Positions 22,719 to 22,825 of a DNA stretch of 22,825 bases are shown in pieces. The translations under genes and the position numbers were made by a program. The stretch comes from Spirochaeta sp. Lineage in GTDB: Bacteria; Spirochaetota; Spirochaetia; Spirochaetales_E; Spirochaetaceae_B. Each line of letters begins with the position of its first letter. Position 1 is the stretch's first letter. The stretch covers positions 1 through 22,825 of the forward strand of contig JAUUYD010000003.1 of assembly GCA_030590585.1 (NCBI GenBank), in the 5' to 3' direction. The notes under the pieces were generated by a model, which made no database searches, was not told the origin of the DNA, and saw only the letters and a program-made list of their open reading frames with translations.

Positions 22719-22825
22719 CTACTTTAATTCAGGAATAACCGGTGTCCATGAAGAAGGATTACCGTAATCCAGATTCGGAGGAAGATCTGAGGGTCTGAGC
22801 GGCTGCCAGACCTGGTTCCGGCCAA
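22719..22825 (-). CDS. 3' end of an unidentified minus-strand gene
   Basis: An open frame enters from the right edge and ends at TAG (22719-22721). The last 34 residues are Pro- and Trp-rich (they include VWQPLRPSDLPPNLDYG and end WTPVIPELK). Such a composition suggests real coding sequence, perhaps the tail of an envelope or regulatory protein, but no family can be named from the fragment. Confidence 0.5.
   Translation of the reverse strand, partial: GRNQVWQPLRPSDLPPNLDYGNPSSWTPVIPELK

Overview
The window looks like chromosome from a free-living, probably anaerobic or fermentative spirochaete (Spirochaetota). This is inferred from gene content, not from a marker gene. The clues are a 29-residue AURKAIP1/COX24-type (bS22/mS38-like) basic protein next to rpoZ-miaA, a 443-residue acetate kinase, a 7TMR-DISM receptor, two outer-membrane barrel-like proteins (so a double-membrane cell), and moderate G+C. 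No rRNA, tRNA, CRISPR array, insertion sequence, phage gene or integrase was seen. Genes are dense and lie on both strands.

Layout. 15-3940 (+): a two-gene heterodimeric ABC exporter with 4-nt overlapping reading frames, closed by a strong bidirectional terminator. 3995-5380 (-): an exported barrel-like protein with a GTG start and a hairpin-flanked ribosome binding site. 5762-6679 (+): psuG, pseudouridine-5'-phosphate glycosidase, sharing a bidirectional terminator with a TetR-type repressor (6731-7279, -). 7280-7761: a gene-free region with an 11-bp palindrome. 7762-9084 (+): an unusual fusion of a RibL/TagD-type nucleotidyltransferase to a ten-helix EamA/DMT transporter. 9130-11657 (-): an AI-2E-family permease and an orphan exported barrel-like protein. 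11804-13851 (+): ackA and pssA, translationally overlapped. 13944-14495 (-): a DJ-1/PfpI protein. 14549-15394 (+): pgeF. 15400-17514 (-): a DEAD-box RNA helicase whose tail carries fourteen 18-bp tandem repeats. 17878-19833 (+): a 7TMR-DISM receptor with a SpoIIE/RsbU-like domain that has lost most metal ligands. It converges on, and overlaps, a transketolase/DXS-like protein (19830-21215, -) that lacks a recognisable thiamine-diphosphate domain. 21305-22639 (-): the tiny bS22-like gene with its own promoter and terminator, then miaA and rpoZ. The 3' end of another minus-strand gene closes the window.

How the genes work together. Most genes are housekeeping: nucleoside salvage, phospholipid and acetate metabolism, envelope maintenance, tRNA modification and RNA polymerase. 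The least ordinary items are the nucleotidyltransferase-transporter fusion, the two apparently degenerate enzymes facing each other at 17878-21215, the expanding repeat in the helicase, and a recurring ACTTGCA/TGCAAGT motif that forms hairpins in two intergenic regions. No defence or mobile system is evident.
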